Below, piece by piece: positions 18,091 to 26,651 of a stretch of DNA of 64,000 bases. Location of the stretch: NCBI RefSeq assembly GCF_014195655.1, contig NZ_JACICD010000001.1, positions 62,001-126,000 of the forward strand, read 5' to 3'. Position 1 is the stretch's first letter. Every line of letters begins with the position of its first letter. The notes beneath the pieces were generated by a model. The model was given only the letters and a program-made list of their open reading frames with translations, was not told the DNA's origin and did not search any database. The stretch is from Ancylobacter tetraedralis. GTDB taxonomy: Bacteria; Pseudomonadota; Alphaproteobacteria; Rhizobiales; Xanthobacteraceae. The translations under genes and the position numbers were made by a program.

Positions 18091-19317
18091 CTATTCCGCC
18101 GCTTCCGCCTGGGCCACGAAGGGCAGGCCGAGCCGGGTCCACACATCGGTGAGCGCGTCGGCGAGCCGGGCGATCAGCGCGTCGTCGTGGAACGGGCCGG
18201 GGGTGATGCGCAGCCGCTCCGTGCCGCGTGGCACGGTGGGGTAGTTGATCGGCTGGATATAGATGCCGTGATCGGCCAGCAGCATGTCGCTCGCCGCCTT
18301 GCAGGCTTCGGCATCGCCCACCATGATCGGCACGATATGCGTCTGCGTCACGATCTGCGGCAGGCCGGCGAGATCCAGCGCGCGCTTGACCTTGGCGACC
18401 TGCGCCTGCTGGCGGGCGCGCTCCAGCCCCGACTCCTTGAGGTGGCGCACCGAGGTCGCGGCGGCGGCGGCCACGGCCGGCGGCAGCGCGGTGGTGAAGA
18501 TGAAGCCGGGCGCATAGGAGCGGACGGCATCGATGACCGCGCGCTTGGCGGCGATATAGCCGCCGACCACGCCGAACGCCTTGCCGAGCGTGCCCTCGAT
18601 CACATCGATCCGGTGCATGACGCCGTCGCGCTCGGCGACGCCGCCGCCGCGCGGGCCATACATGCCGACCGCGTGGACCTCGTCCAGATAGGTCATGGCG
18701 CCGTATTTCCGGGCCAGATCGCAGATCGCACCGATCGGCGCGACGTCGCCATCCATCGAATAGACGCTCTCGAACACGATCAGCTTGGGCCGTGCCCCGG
18801 CCGCCTGCAGCAGTTCTTCCAGATGGGCGAGGTCGTTGTGGCGGAACACCTGCTTGTCGCGTCCCGCCTGACGCACGCCCTCGATCATCGAATTGTGGTT
18901 GAGCGCGTCCGACAGGATCAGGCACTCGGGGATCAGCTTGGCCAGCGTGGCGATGCCGGTCTGGTTCGACACATAGCCTGACGTGAAGACCAGCGCCGCG
19001 TCCTTGCCGTGCAGGTCGGCCAGTTCGGCTTCCAGCTCGACGATGGCGTGGCTGTTGCCGGAAATGTTGCGCGTGCCGCCCGCGCCGGCACCGGCCTCGC
19101 GCGCGGTGGCACACATGGCTTCCACCACGCTCTCATGGCAGCCCATGCCGAGATAGTCGTTGGAGCACCAGATGACGATGTCGCGCTCGCCCTGCGGCGA
19201 GTGCCAGACCGCGTGCGGGAAACGGCGGGTGTCCCGCTCGATTTCGGCAAAGGTCCGGTAGCGCTGCTCGTGCTTCAGCGCATCGACGGCCTGCTGGAAG
19301 AAGCTCACATAATCCAT
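18091..19317 (-). CDS. hemA: 5-aminolevulinate synthase
   Basis: This 408-residue PLP enzyme condenses glycine with succinyl-CoA to 5-aminolevulinate, the first step of the alphaproteobacterial (C4) tetrapyrrole route. Key blocks are [35 protein letters not shown] and the PLP lysine K246 in [17 protein letters not shown] 19317 gives the family-typical start MDYVSFF; another ATG two codons upstream is possible. With hemN 2.5 kb away and the Fix cascade next to it, the region forms a haem supply block. No full FixK box is visible before hemA, only a TTGAT half-site near 19390. Confidence 0.95.
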   Translation of the reverse strand: MDYVSFFQQAVDALKHEQRYRTFAEIERDTRRFPHAVWHSPQGERDIVIWCSNDYLGMGCHESVVEAMCATAREAGAGAGGTRNISGNSHAIVELEAELADLHGKDAALVFTSGYVSNQTGIATLAKLIPECLILSDALNHNSMIEGVRQAGRDKQVFRHNDLAHLEELLQAAGARPKLIVFESVYSMDGDVAPIGAICDLARKYGAMTYLDEVHAVGMYGPRGGGVAERDGVMHRIDVIEGTLGKAFGVVGGYIAAKRAVIDAVRSYAPGFIFTTALPPAVAAAAATSVRHLKESGLERARQQAQVAKVKRALDLAGLPQIVTQTHIVPIMVGDAEACKAASDMLLADHGIYIQPINYPTVPRGTERLRITPGPFHDDALIARLADALTDVWTRLGLPFVAQAEAAE

Positions 19318-19448
19318 CGGCATCCACTCCGGCCCGCAGGAGGGGGAGCGGGCTCGTTGTCGGGCACCATGAACTTTGGAGGGGTTCCGATCAACCCGCG
19401 AAAGCACGGACGCGGCGATCGGGCGCGCCTATCGGAAAAGCCGCCCGC

Positions 19449-19958
19449 TCACGTCTCCGCGAGGGCGCGCACCTGCGCCAGCGTCATCAGCACGGCGGCG
19501 CGGCCATCGAAATAGACGAAGCGCAGCTGCCGCCGGCGCGAGGCCATGGCGCCCGGCAGCGGATCGTAGCGGAAGCTGCCGCCGCCAAGATGGGGCATGA
19601 CCGAGCCGACATCGGTCGCCTCGCTTGTCTCCACCCGCAGGAGGCTGACGCGCACGCCCTCCGTCGTCACGGCATCGAACGGCACGCGGGCGAGGCGCAG
19701 GAAGCTGGTCGGATCGCTGGCGGTATGGAAGCTCTCGACAAAGGCGGCCTCGACCAGGTCGAGATCGGGCTCGCCCACGGGATGCTCGTGCGCCTCGGCC
19801 GGCTCGGGCCGATGCGGGGTCTGCCACTGCGCGCTCTTGCGCGGGCCATGGCCGTGATTGTGGCCCGGATGATCGTGCGCGTGGTCATGGTGATGATGGC
19901 CATGCGCATGGGAATGGCCGCCCGACCCATGGTCGTGGTGGTCGTGGTCGCGGTGCAT
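19449..19958 (-). CDS. Histidine-rich protein, candidate metal (nickel) handling protein
   Basis: This 169-residue protein has about 20 histidines among its first 38 residues, in HD/HG/HHHHD runs, followed by Pro-rich linker and a C-terminal half of about 110 residues. That half is predicted alpha/beta (ESFHTASDPTSFLRLA, LRFVYFDGRAAVLMTL) and I do not recognise it. There is no signal peptide, so it is cytoplasmic. Such His tracts bind nickel, cobalt or zinc, as in HypB, SlyD and UreE. It follows, on the same strand, the putative nickel-dependent guanidine hydrolase, with 203 bases including a hairpin repeat between. A metallochaperone or store for that enzyme is an attractive inference, not shown. 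Confidence 0.75.
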   Translation of the reverse strand: MHRDHDHHDHGSGGHSHAHGHHHHDHAHDHPGHNHGHGPRKSAQWQTPHRPEPAEAHEHPVGEPDLDLVEAAFVESFHTASDPTSFLRLARVPFDAVTTEGVRVSLLRVETSEATDVGSVMPHLGGGSFRYDPLPGAMASRRRQLRFVYFDGRAAVLMTLAQVRALAET

Positions 19959-19976
19959 CGATAACTCCCTGTCTTT

Positions 19977-20150
19977 TCCTCTCCCCACTGGGGAGAGGTG
20001 GCCCGCGAAGCGGGTCGGTGAGGGGCCCTGCGATTGCGGAGCGTTGAAGGCCTCACCCGGACCCTCTCCGTCCAAGTCGGATGTTTCCGACGTTGACCAC
20101 GCCCGGGGGCCGAACGCGGCAACAGCCGGGTTCGGCGGGGAGAGGGGGCT
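19977..20150. repeat. Intergenic hairpin repeat, copy 1
   Basis: This is a mosaic of short palindromes. It comprises CTCTCCCC-ACT-GGGGAGAG at about 19979; the shared core GCCCGCGAAGCGGGTCGGTGAGGG; a TCGGA-TGTT-TCCGA hairpin near 20075; and an 11-bp hairpin 20110-20120/20125-20135 (one mismatch) that recurs at 29379-29404. It lies between the His-rich gene and the ureohydrolase. It belongs to a dispersed family with copies at 23.9, 25.4 and 29.4 kb. Confidence 0.7.
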
Positions 20151-20161
20151 TCGTCGTGCCT

Positions 20162-21367
20162 TCAGAAACTCACCGGCTTGTCGATCATGTGCTTGTGGCT
20201 GCCCAGCTTGCCATGCGCCACCATGGAGCCAAGCGCCTCCACCACCACGCGGGTGCCGAACAGGGCGGTGATGTCGGACGTGTCATAGGGCGGGGACACT
20301 TCCACCACTTCCAGGCCGCACAGCCCTTCGGCGGCGACGAGACCGAGGATCTTGAGCGCCTCGCGCGGCAGGAAGCCGCCCGGCTCGGGCCAGCCGGTAC
20401 CCGGCACGAAGCCGCAGTCGATCGAATCGACGTCGAACGAGATATAGACCGCGTCGGCATCCTTCCACGCCAGTTCCAGCGCGATCTCGGCGGTCTTCTC
20501 CAGCCCGATCTTCTCGATATCGTCGATGGTCAGCACATTGGTGCCGCGCTTGCGCGCTTCCTGCACGCCATAGCGCGGAACCTGCCAGCCGCCGATGCCG
20601 AGCTGCACGAGGTTCTTCGGCGAGACATTCGGCAGGTTGGTCGCCCAGTACCAGGGCGTGGTGTGCATGCGCTCGTCGAGATCCTTTTCCTGGATGTCGA
20701 TATGGCGGTCGAAATGAATGATGCCGATGCGCTTGGAGGTGCATTCGGCGATGCCGCGCACGCAGGGAAAGCCGATCGAATGATCGCCGCCCAGCATCAC
20801 GGGGAGCGCGCCGGAGGAGAAGACGTGGCTGACGCCCTTGGAGATCTGGTCGAAGCTCTTCTCGAGGTTTGCGGGAATGGTGAACACGTCGCCGGCGTCG
20901 CACAGCGTCATCTGCTCGCGCAGGTCGATGCCAAGCTCGTAATTATAGGGCGTGTAGAGCGCGGAGATGCGCCGGATGCCCTGCGGCCCGAAGCGGGTGC
21001 CGGGGCGATAGGTGGTGCCGCTGTCGAACGGGATGCCCATGACGGCGGCGTCATATTTGCCGACATCGCGCACGTTCTCGACATAGGGCGCCTTGAGGAA
21101 GGTGTTGATGCCGGCGAAATGCGGCAGCTCGCCGCGCGCGAAGGTGGGGATCGACTTGTCGTTGATCGAATCGGCGCCGGGCAGGCCCATGTCGAGCGCC
21201 CATTGCTGCTCCTTGCGCCAGCCGTGTTCGGAAAGGCCTTCCTCGGCTTCCAGGGCTTTCCAGCCCTGCATGTCCTTGACGTTGAAATTCGGGTGGTGGC
21301 GGCGCCGGCGCTGGCGATCCGGCGCGGGGCCGGCGACACGGGTGGAGCGGATCGGGGTCGGACGCAT
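20162..21367 (-). CDS. Ureohydrolase with guanidine-hydrolase hallmarks (GdmH-like, agmatinase superfamily)
   Basis: This 401-residue enzyme of the arginase/agmatinase fold is about 80 residues longer than agmatinase, mainly at the N-terminus, as in cyanobacterial guanidine hydrolase. The binuclear metal ligands are visible as H196 (GGDH), D220, H222, D224 and D312/D314 (SFDVDSID). HFDRHIDIQ replaces the agmatinase HFDAHTD pattern and is followed by DLDERMHTTPW, a block I associate with nickel-dependent guanidine hydrolases. The reaction would be guanidine plus water to urea and ammonia. A guanidine-I riboswitch in its leader makes guanidine by far the best substrate guess over agmatine or guanidinobutyrate. 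A His-rich protein follows. Confidence 0.85.
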   Translation of the reverse strand: MRPTPIRSTRVAGPAPDRQRRRRHHPNFNVKDMQGWKALEAEEGLSEHGWRKEQQWALDMGLPGADSINDKSIPTFARGELPHFAGINTFLKAPYVENVRDVGKYDAAVMGIPFDSGTTYRPGTRFGPQGIRRISALYTPYNYELGIDLREQMTLCDAGDVFTIPANLEKSFDQISKGVSHVFSSGALPVMLGGDHSIGFPCVRGIAECTSKRIGIIHFDRHIDIQEKDLDERMHTTPWYWATNLPNVSPKNLVQLGIGGWQVPRYGVQEARKRGTNVLTIDDIEKIGLEKTAEIALELAWKDADAVYISFDVDSIDCGFVPGTGWPEPGGFLPREALKILGLVAAEGLCGLEVVEVSPPYDTSDITALFGTRVVVEALGSMVAHGKLGSHKHMIDKPVSF

Positions 21368-21459
21368 CAGGTCACTCTCCTCGCTGGTCACAATCTGCGA
21401 CGGACGTTCGGGGGAGGACCCTGCGCGACAAAACGGGGCCTCTTCCGCGAACGCGTCGC

Positions 21460-21575
21460 GCCAGCCTCCCGGGCTTTTATCCCGCCGTGCACCCGGCGAA
21501 TGTCTCGCCACCGGGCTGTCCCTCTCGGTCCAGGCACGCCGAACACGGCGTCGGAACCCTAGGGACAGCGGCAGG
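21460..21575 (-). ncRNA. Guanidine-I (ykkC) riboswitch
   Basis: On the minus strand the leader contains, in order, the class hallmarks CUAGGGUUCCG (21562-21552), a short hairpin, CUGGACCGAGAGGGAC, a variable stem, ACGGCGGGAUAAAAGCCCGGGAGG (two overlapping conserved parts ending near 21464). These match the guanidine-I aptamer consensus block for block. CUGUCCC at its 5' side can pair with the later GGGACAG. It lies 95 bases before the ureohydrolase ATG. A downstream GCGCGAC/GTCGCGC pairing could form the expression platform, but the switching mechanism is not clear by eye. Confidence 0.93.
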
Positions 21576-21590
21576 ATAGACGCCGCCCGG

Positions 21591-21649
21591 TCCGGGCGGA
21601 AGCCCGGATTCGCGGCAGATCGGCACCCGTGCGCCGAAAGTTTCGGCGC
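21591..21649 (-). terminator. Tandem hairpins after upp, before the riboswitch
   Basis: Two strong stems lie between the upp stop and the riboswitch: GCGCCGAAA/TTTCGGCGC (21631-21649) and TCCGGGC-TTCC-GCCCGGA on the minus strand (21591-21608, tetraloop). They have no long U-tract. They probably separate the upp transcript from the guanidine-controlled unit. A promoter for the riboswitch transcript must then lie in or just after them. Confidence 0.5.
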
Positions 21650-21660
21650 CGCCGGCGCTC

Positions 21661-22326
21661 TTACTTGGTGCCGAAGATGCGGTCGCCGGCATCGCCGATG
21701 CCGGGAACGATATAGCCATGGTCGTTGAGATGGCTGTCCACGGCCGCCGTGTAGACGGTGACGTCGGGATGGGCATCATGCAGCGTCTTGAGGCCCTCCG
21801 GCGCGGCGATCAGGCAGACGAACTTGATCGACTGGCAGCCCGCCGCCTTCACTTCCGACACCGCGGCGGCCGCCGAATTGCCGGTCGCCAGCATCGGGTC
21901 GAGCACGATGGCGGTGCGCTCGGAAATGTCGCGCGGCAGCTTGAGATAATATTCCACCGCCTGCAGCGAGACCGGATCGCGATACAGCCCGACATGGCCG
22001 ACGCGCGCCGCCGGCAGGATCTCCAGCATGCCCTCCAGAATGCCGCCGCCCGCCCGCAGCACGGAAACCAGGCACAGCTTCTTGCCCGCCAGCACCGGTG
22101 CCTGCATCGTCGTGAGCGGGGTTTCGATTTCGATCAGCTCGGTCGGCATGTCGCGCGTCACCTCATAGGCGAGCAGCATGCTGATCTCCCGCAGCAGCAG
22201 CCGGAACTCGTTGGCGGGCGTGCGCGAGCGGCGCATCAGCGTGAGCTTGTGCTGGATCAGCGGGTGCCCCACCACGACGGTGGTGGGTGGCAGCTCGGCG
22301 GGCGTATCGGTGAGGGGCGCGTTCAT
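21661..22326 (-). CDS. upp: Uracil phosphoribosyltransferase
   Basis: This 221-residue enzyme converts uracil and PRPP to UMP. The PRPP loop appears as [15 protein letters not shown] and the uracil-binding end as [21 protein letters not shown] 22326 is chosen for homology of the start region ([16 protein letters not shown]). It is divergent from a URC1-like gene. In the yeast URC pathway a uracil phosphoribosyltransferase (Urc6) is one of the uracil-catabolic genes, so here upp may serve degradation as well as salvage. Confidence 0.93.
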   Translation of the reverse strand: MNAPLTDTPAELPPTTVVVGHPLIQHKLTLMRRSRTPANEFRLLLREISMLLAYEVTRDMPTELIEIETPLTTMQAPVLAGKKLCLVSVLRAGGGILEGMLEILPAARVGHVGLYRDPVSLQAVEYYLKLPRDISERTAIVLDPMLATGNSAAAAVSEVKAAGCQSIKFVCLIAAPEGLKTLHDAHPDVTVYTAAVDSHLNDHGYIVPGIGDAGDRIFGTK

Positions 22327-22593
22327 GAGGGGCGAACTCTGTTGACCGTGGGGCTCGGAAGACGGCGCGCGGCGCGGGAAGAGGCGGGCGTCGCGGCCGG
22401 GCGTGCCGGTGCTCGTGTGCCGCCAGCTTCCCACAACCGCGCGGAAGGCGGGAGGGGCAATACAAGAATCGGACCGTTCCGTCCGAATTTTCGCGGCCCC
22501 TGCGCGATCCCTCTTGCGGATCATGCAAAATGGCGTTCACATTGCGTGCTTCCGATGAACCGGCCCGCCGGCCGGACGAGAAGCGAGCCAGTC

Positions 22594-23862
22594 ATGTCCG
22601 TCAATGCCAGTGCAGGCGGTCGTTCCCGCAATCACATCGTGCTCACCTCCCACGGCGCGCCGACCGGCGTCGCCGCCGATGGCCCCACGCTGAACTGGGG
22701 CGCGCCCAGCGCCGCCGCGCGCGGACCGGTCGTTGCCACGCTCACCGACCCCAAGCGCCGCAACGCCATCGGTTCCCATGCCGGCAGCTATGCGATCTAT
22801 CGCGCGCTCGCCATCGCCGCCGGCGCCCTGCCGGCCGATTTCAAGGCCGACCTCACCAATACCGCCCCGTCCGACACGATCGGCCCGCATCCGCAATGGG
22901 GCGACGCGGGCAAGATCGTCTCGCTCGACCCTTACGGCCACATGATCGGCGAAGCCTTCCCCGAGGCCATCGCCGGCGGTCTCGACGTGCGGCCCTCCAT
23001 CGCCATTACCCGCGCGCGCATCGACATGCCGGAGATCCGCGATGCGCTGAGGGCCGGGCGGCTTTCCGTCGACGGCGACATCATCGGGCCGAAGGGCGAT
23101 GTGCGCGTCACCAAGGCGGCGATCGAGCCGGTCTGGTACCTGCCCGGCATCGCCGAGCGCTTCGGCGTCACCGAGGGCGCGCTGCGCCGCGCGCTGTTCG
23201 AGCATACGGGGGGTATGTTCCCCGAACTGGTGACGCGCGGCGACCTCAAGGTGTTCCTGCCCCCGATCGGCGGCATGACGCTCTACATGTTCGGCGAGCC
23301 CTCGCGGATCGGCGACGGTGTCACTCCGCTTGCCTGCCGCGTGCATGACGAGTGTAACGGCTCGGACGTGTTCTCCTCCGATATCTGCACCTGCCGGCCC
23401 TATCTCGCCCATGGCATCGAGCTGTGCGTGGAGATGGCGCAGAAGGGCGGCGTCGGCCTCGTGGTCTATAACCGCAAGGAAGGCCGGGCGCTGGGCGAGG
23501 TGACCAAGTTCCTCGTCTATAACGCCCGCAAGCGGCAGGAGGGCGGCGACCTGCCGGAAACCTATTTCAAGCGCACCGAATGCGTGGCCGGGGTGCAGGA
23601 CATGCGCTTCCAGGAACTGATGCCTGACGTGTTCCACTGGCTGGGCATCCGCCAGATCGACCGCTTCGCCTCGATGAGCGACATGAAGTTCAACGCGCTC
23701 GACCGGGCGGGGATACGGATCATCGAGCGGGTGCCGATTCCCGAGGATCTCATCCCGCAGGATGCCCGTGTCGAGATGGAGGCGAAGGTCTCGGCCGGCT
23801 ATTACAATGTCGGGTTCCAGAGCCAGTATGACGTCACGCAGGGGCGCGGGCTGGAGGAATAG
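22594..23862 (+). CDS. GTP cyclohydrolase II-like protein, URC1 type (uracil catabolism)
   Basis: This 422-residue protein has an N-terminal half of about 210 residues not found in RibA and a C-terminal GTP cyclohydrolase II-like domain. Zinc ligands C254, C265 and C267 follow the RibA spacing (CNGSDVFSSDICTC). KEGRALGE replaces the RibA QEGRGIGL block, so substrate handling differs. Such long forms correspond to Urc1 of the yeast uracil-degradation pathway, proposed to act on a uridine nucleotide. The divergent upp and the following URC4-like gene support that over riboflavin synthesis. ATG 22594 has a moderate ribosome site (AGCGAGCC). Confidence 0.85.
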   Translation: MSVNASAGGRSRNHIVLTSHGAPTGVAADGPTLNWGAPSAAARGPVVATLTDPKRRNAIGSHAGSYAIYRALAIAAGALPADFKADLTNTAPSDTIGPHPQWGDAGKIVSLDPYGHMIGEAFPEAIAGGLDVRPSIAITRARIDMPEIRDALRAGRLSVDGDIIGPKGDVRVTKAAIEPVWYLPGIAERFGVTEGALRRALFEHTGGMFPELVTRGDLKVFLPPIGGMTLYMFGEPSRIGDGVTPLACRVHDECNGSDVFSSDICTCRPYLAHGIELCVEMAQKGGVGLVVYNRKEGRALGEVTKFLVYNARKRQEGGDLPETYFKRTECVAGVQDMRFQELMPDVFHWLGIRQIDRFASMSDMKFNALDRAGIRIIERVPIPEDLIPQDARVEMEAKVSAGYYNVGFQSQYDVTQGRGLEE

Positions 23863-23877
23863 GCGACGCGCCCGTCT

Positions 23878-23985
23878 TTCCTCCTCCCGTCGAGGAGAGG
23901 AAGCCCGCGCAGCGGGTCGGTGAGGGACGGGCGATGAAACGCCCGTTCGCCCCTCACCCCACCGCTCTCCCGCCGGGAGAGGGAG
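23878..23985. repeat. Intergenic hairpin repeat, copy 2
   Basis: CTCCTCCCGTCGAGGAGAG, the core GCCCGCGCAGCGGGTCGGTGAGGG and a second CTCTCCCGCCGGGAGAG palindrome lie between the URC1-like and URC4-like genes. The core differs from copy 1 by one base in its loop. The element separates two genes that should be co-expressed and may act as an mRNA structure. Confidence 0.7.
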
Positions 23986-24059
23986 CCTGTGGCTCTCCGG
24001 TCCTTCCGGCGCGGACGATCCGATCCGCACGACGACATCTGAACGACGAAAGCCGATGC

Positions 24060-25319
24060 ATGACCTCGCCCGACATGACCTCGCCCCACCTTGTCCCGCC
24101 TGAACTTGCCGCGCTGCGCTCGCCGGCCGCCGTCCGTGCCCGTTGCCACCTCGTGCTCGATCATGTGCTGGCCGGCCGCTCACCGCACTTCACCGTCGAG
24201 GAGGCGGCGCTCGGTACCGTGGCGGACTATGTCGCCGCGGTGACGCGGCAGGATTATCCCACGCTGGACATTCCCTATCACAGCCGCTGGCGGCATTTCG
24301 ATGCCGGCGGGCTGGACCGCTGGGGCGCTCTGGCTGCGGGGCTGGCGAGCACCGACCCAACGGAGCGCGCCCGCATCAGGATCGACCTCGCGGTGGTGAG
24401 CGTGCTGCTGGACGCCGGGGCGGGCGATGCCTGGCGCTATCACGAGGAGGCGAGCGGGCTCACCATCGGCCGCTCGGAAGGGCTGGCGGTGGCGAGCTTC
24501 AACATGTTCGCGGCCGGTGCCTTCTCCTCCGACCCGACCAATCCGTTGCGGGCCGACGCCGGCGCGTTGATCCGGCTGGATGCGGCCACGCTCGCCGATC
24601 ATTTCCAGGTGAGCGAGGCCAACCCGCTGGTCGGGCTGGAGGGCCGCGTGTTGCTGCTCAACCGGCTCGGCGCGGCGCTGGCGGCGCGAGCGGACCTGTT
24701 CGGCGACGGCGTGTTCCGCCCGGGTCATCTCTATGACGCGCTGGCGCCACAGGCGCGGCTCGGCCGGCTGCCGGCGGCGCGTATCCTTGAGGCGCTGCTG
24801 GACGGGCTGTCGGTGATCTGGCCGTCCGGGGTGAGCGTCGAGGGCGTGGCGCTGGGCGATGTCGGCCGTCACCCGGCGGTGGCGGTGCCGGACCGCTCGA
24901 ACGGCATCGTGCCGTTTCACAAGCTCTCGCAGTGGCTGACCTATTCGCTTCTGGAGCCGTTCGAGACAGCCGGCCTCGCCATCACCGATCTCGATGCGCT
25001 GACCGCGCTGCCGGAATACCGCAATGGCGGGCTGCTGGTGGATCTCGGCCTGATCGTGCCGCGCGCGCCGATCGATCCGGCGCAGAAGCACGACGTCTCG
25101 TCGGAACTGGTGGTGGAGTGGCGGGCGCTGACCGTGGCGCTGATGGACCGGCTGGCCGACGAGGTGCGCGCGCGGCTGGGGCTCGACGCCTCGCTATTTC
25201 CCCTCGCCAAGCTGCTGCAGGGCGGCACCTGGACGGCCGGCCGGCGCATCGCCGCCGAACGTCGCCCGCCCGCCGGTCCGCCGCCCATCGCCATCGACGC
25301 GGACGGCACGGTGTTCTGA
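24060..25319 (+). CDS. URC4/Urg3-family protein (DUF1688), uracil catabolism
   Basis: This 419-residue protein belongs to the DUF1688/URC4 family, shown genetically in yeast to be needed for growth on uracil as nitrogen source; its chemistry is unsettled. Recognisable blocks are HSRWRHFDAGG (about 74), EGLAVASFNMF, VPFHKLSQWLTYSLLEP (about 281) and KLLQGGTWTAGRR near the end. ATG 24060 is chosen because MTSPDM precedes the conserved start. It follows the URC1-like gene on the same strand after a hairpin repeat. With upp this gives three URC components; others (a URC3/URC5-type hydrolase or regulator) are not visible. Confidence 0.85.
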   Translation: MTSPDMTSPHLVPPELAALRSPAAVRARCHLVLDHVLAGRSPHFTVEEAALGTVADYVAAVTRQDYPTLDIPYHSRWRHFDAGGLDRWGALAAGLASTDPTERARIRIDLAVVSVLLDAGAGDAWRYHEEASGLTIGRSEGLAVASFNMFAAGAFSSDPTNPLRADAGALIRLDAATLADHFQVSEANPLVGLEGRVLLLNRLGAALAARADLFGDGVFRPGHLYDALAPQARLGRLPAARILEALLDGLSVIWPSGVSVEGVALGDVGRHPAVAVPDRSNGIVPFHKLSQWLTYSLLEPFETAGLAITDLDALTALPEYRNGGLLVDLGLIVPRAPIDPAQKHDVSSELVVEWRALTVALMDRLADEVRARLGLDASLFPLAKLLQGGTWTAGRRIAAERRPPAGPPPIAIDADGTVF

Positions 25320-25359
25320 GGGCGCCCTGGCGCGGCCAGGCGTGCAGAACCGGCCGATC

Positions 25360-25462
25360 TCCCTCTCCCCGACGGGGAGAGGGTTGGGGTGAGGGGGCCG
25401 GGCTGTGGCAACTCCTCACCGACCCGCTTCGCGGGCCACCTCTCCCGACGGGGTGAGGGAGG
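25360..25462. repeat. Intergenic hairpin repeat, copy 3
   Basis: CTCCCTCTCCCCGACGGGGAGAGGG is followed by CTCACCGACCCGCTTCGCGGGCCACCTCTCCCGACGGGGTGAGGG, the inverted form of the core seen in copies 1 and 2. It lies between the converging URC4-like and binding-protein genes, where it can form a strong bidirectional stem and probably works as a terminator. Confidence 0.7.
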
Positions 25463-25485
25463 TCAACGAATTTGCGGCGCCTTCG

Positions 25486-26448
25486 TCAGTCCAGCTGCGC
25501 GCCGGAGGCCTTTACGATCGGAGCCCATTTGGCGAGTTCCTTCTTCACGTGCTCGCCGAGTTCCTCGGGCGTCGAGCCGACCGGCGTGGCGCTGAAATCG
25601 GCGAGGCGGGCCTGCACCTTGGGGTCGGTGAGCGCCTTGTTGGCCGCCGCGTTGAGCTTGGCGACCACTTCCGGCGGCGTGCCGGCCGGGGCGAACAGCG
25701 CGTTCCACGTATAGGTCTCGTAGCCCGGCAGTACCTCCGCGATGGCCGGCACGTCCGGGAAGGACGGGGCGCGCTTGGCCGTGGTCACGCCGAGAGCCCG
25801 CAGCTTGCCGGACTTGATGTGGCCGGAGGAGGAGGGGAGGTTGTCGAACATGATCGGCACCTGGCCCGATATCACGTCGATAAGCGCCGGCCCGGCGCCC
25901 TGATAGGGAATGTGCTGCATGTCGACGCCGGCCATGCTCTTGAACACCTCGCCGGACAGATGCAGCGGCGTGCCGTTGCCCGAGGAGGCATAGCTGTACT
26001 TGCCGGGGTTGGCCTTGAGCAGGGCGATTAGCTCCTCCGTGGTCTTGGCCGGGAATTCCGGGTTCACCACCAGCACATTGGGCACGATGACCAGCAGCGA
26101 GACGGGCGCGAAGCTGGTCACCGGGTCATAGGGCATCTTCTTGTAGAGCGCGGGGTTGAGCGCGTGGGTCGCCACCGTGCCCATGAGGATGGTGTAGCCG
26201 TCCGGATTGGCCTTGGCGACCTGCGCGGCACCGAGATTGCCGCCCGCACCGCCCTTGTTCTCCACCACCACGGTCTGGCCGAGTTCGGCCGTCATGCGCT
26301 CGGCGATGAGCCGGCCCACGAGATCGGTGGAGCCGCCGGCGGCGAAGGGGATGACCAGCGTGATCGGCCGGGTGGGAAAATCCTGCGCGAGCGCCGGCGA
26401 CAGCGTCAGCAGCGCGGCCGCCGCGGCGGCGAGCATCGTACGTAACAT
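25486..26448 (-). CDS. Bug-family (TctC-type) periplasmic binding protein
   Basis: This 320-residue protein has a Sec signal peptide (MLRTMLAAAAAALLTLSPALAQ) and the tripartite-tricarboxylate receptor fold, with FPTRPITLVIPFAAGGSTD and VENKGGAGGNLGAAQVAKA in the ligand-binding loops. Such proteins bind small carboxylates or related acids in the periplasm. No TctA/TctB membrane genes are adjacent, which is common for the expanded orphan Bug set. ATG 26448 opens the signal peptide. The ligand is unknown. It is divergent from a polyamine-type ABC operon, sharing a 419-base upstream region. Confidence 0.88.
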   Translation of the reverse strand: MLRTMLAAAAAALLTLSPALAQDFPTRPITLVIPFAAGGSTDLVGRLIAERMTAELGQTVVVENKGGAGGNLGAAQVAKANPDGYTILMGTVATHALNPALYKKMPYDPVTSFAPVSLLVIVPNVLVVNPEFPAKTTEELIALLKANPGKYSYASSGNGTPLHLSGEVFKSMAGVDMQHIPYQGAGPALIDVISGQVPIMFDNLPSSSGHIKSGKLRALGVTTAKRAPSFPDVPAIAEVLPGYETYTWNALFAPAGTPPEVVAKLNAAANKALTDPKVQARLADFSATPVGSTPEELGEHVKKELAKWAPIVKASGAQLD

Positions 26449-26651
26449 GAAGGCGTTCTCCCGATTGTGATCCATTGGCGCGAGCCGCCGCCCTTGGGGG
26501 GCAGGCCGTCGCGCGTGATGTCCTAACGTGAGCGATTTGCCGCCATCGCTCAATGTCCCCGGCATAGGACAATGGGCCAAGGGGCGGCCGAGGGGCGATT
26601 TCGAGCGATTTTCTGGCGCGATCGGCCGTCATCACCGCGCGGCACGAAAGC

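Noticed and set aside
19385-19400. FixK box upstream of hemA
   Set aside because: Only a TTGAT half-site is present; the second half reads ACCCC, so the motif is incomplete.
20162-21367. Plain agmatinase (speB) assignment
   Set aside because: The HFDRHIDIQ block, the extra N-terminal length and a guanidine-I riboswitch in the leader all argue for guanidine rather than agmatine.
22594-23862. Riboflavin biosynthesis ribA assignment
   Set aside because: Twice the usual RibA length, altered QEGRGIGL block, no rib genes nearby and upp/URC4 partners favour a URC1-type role.
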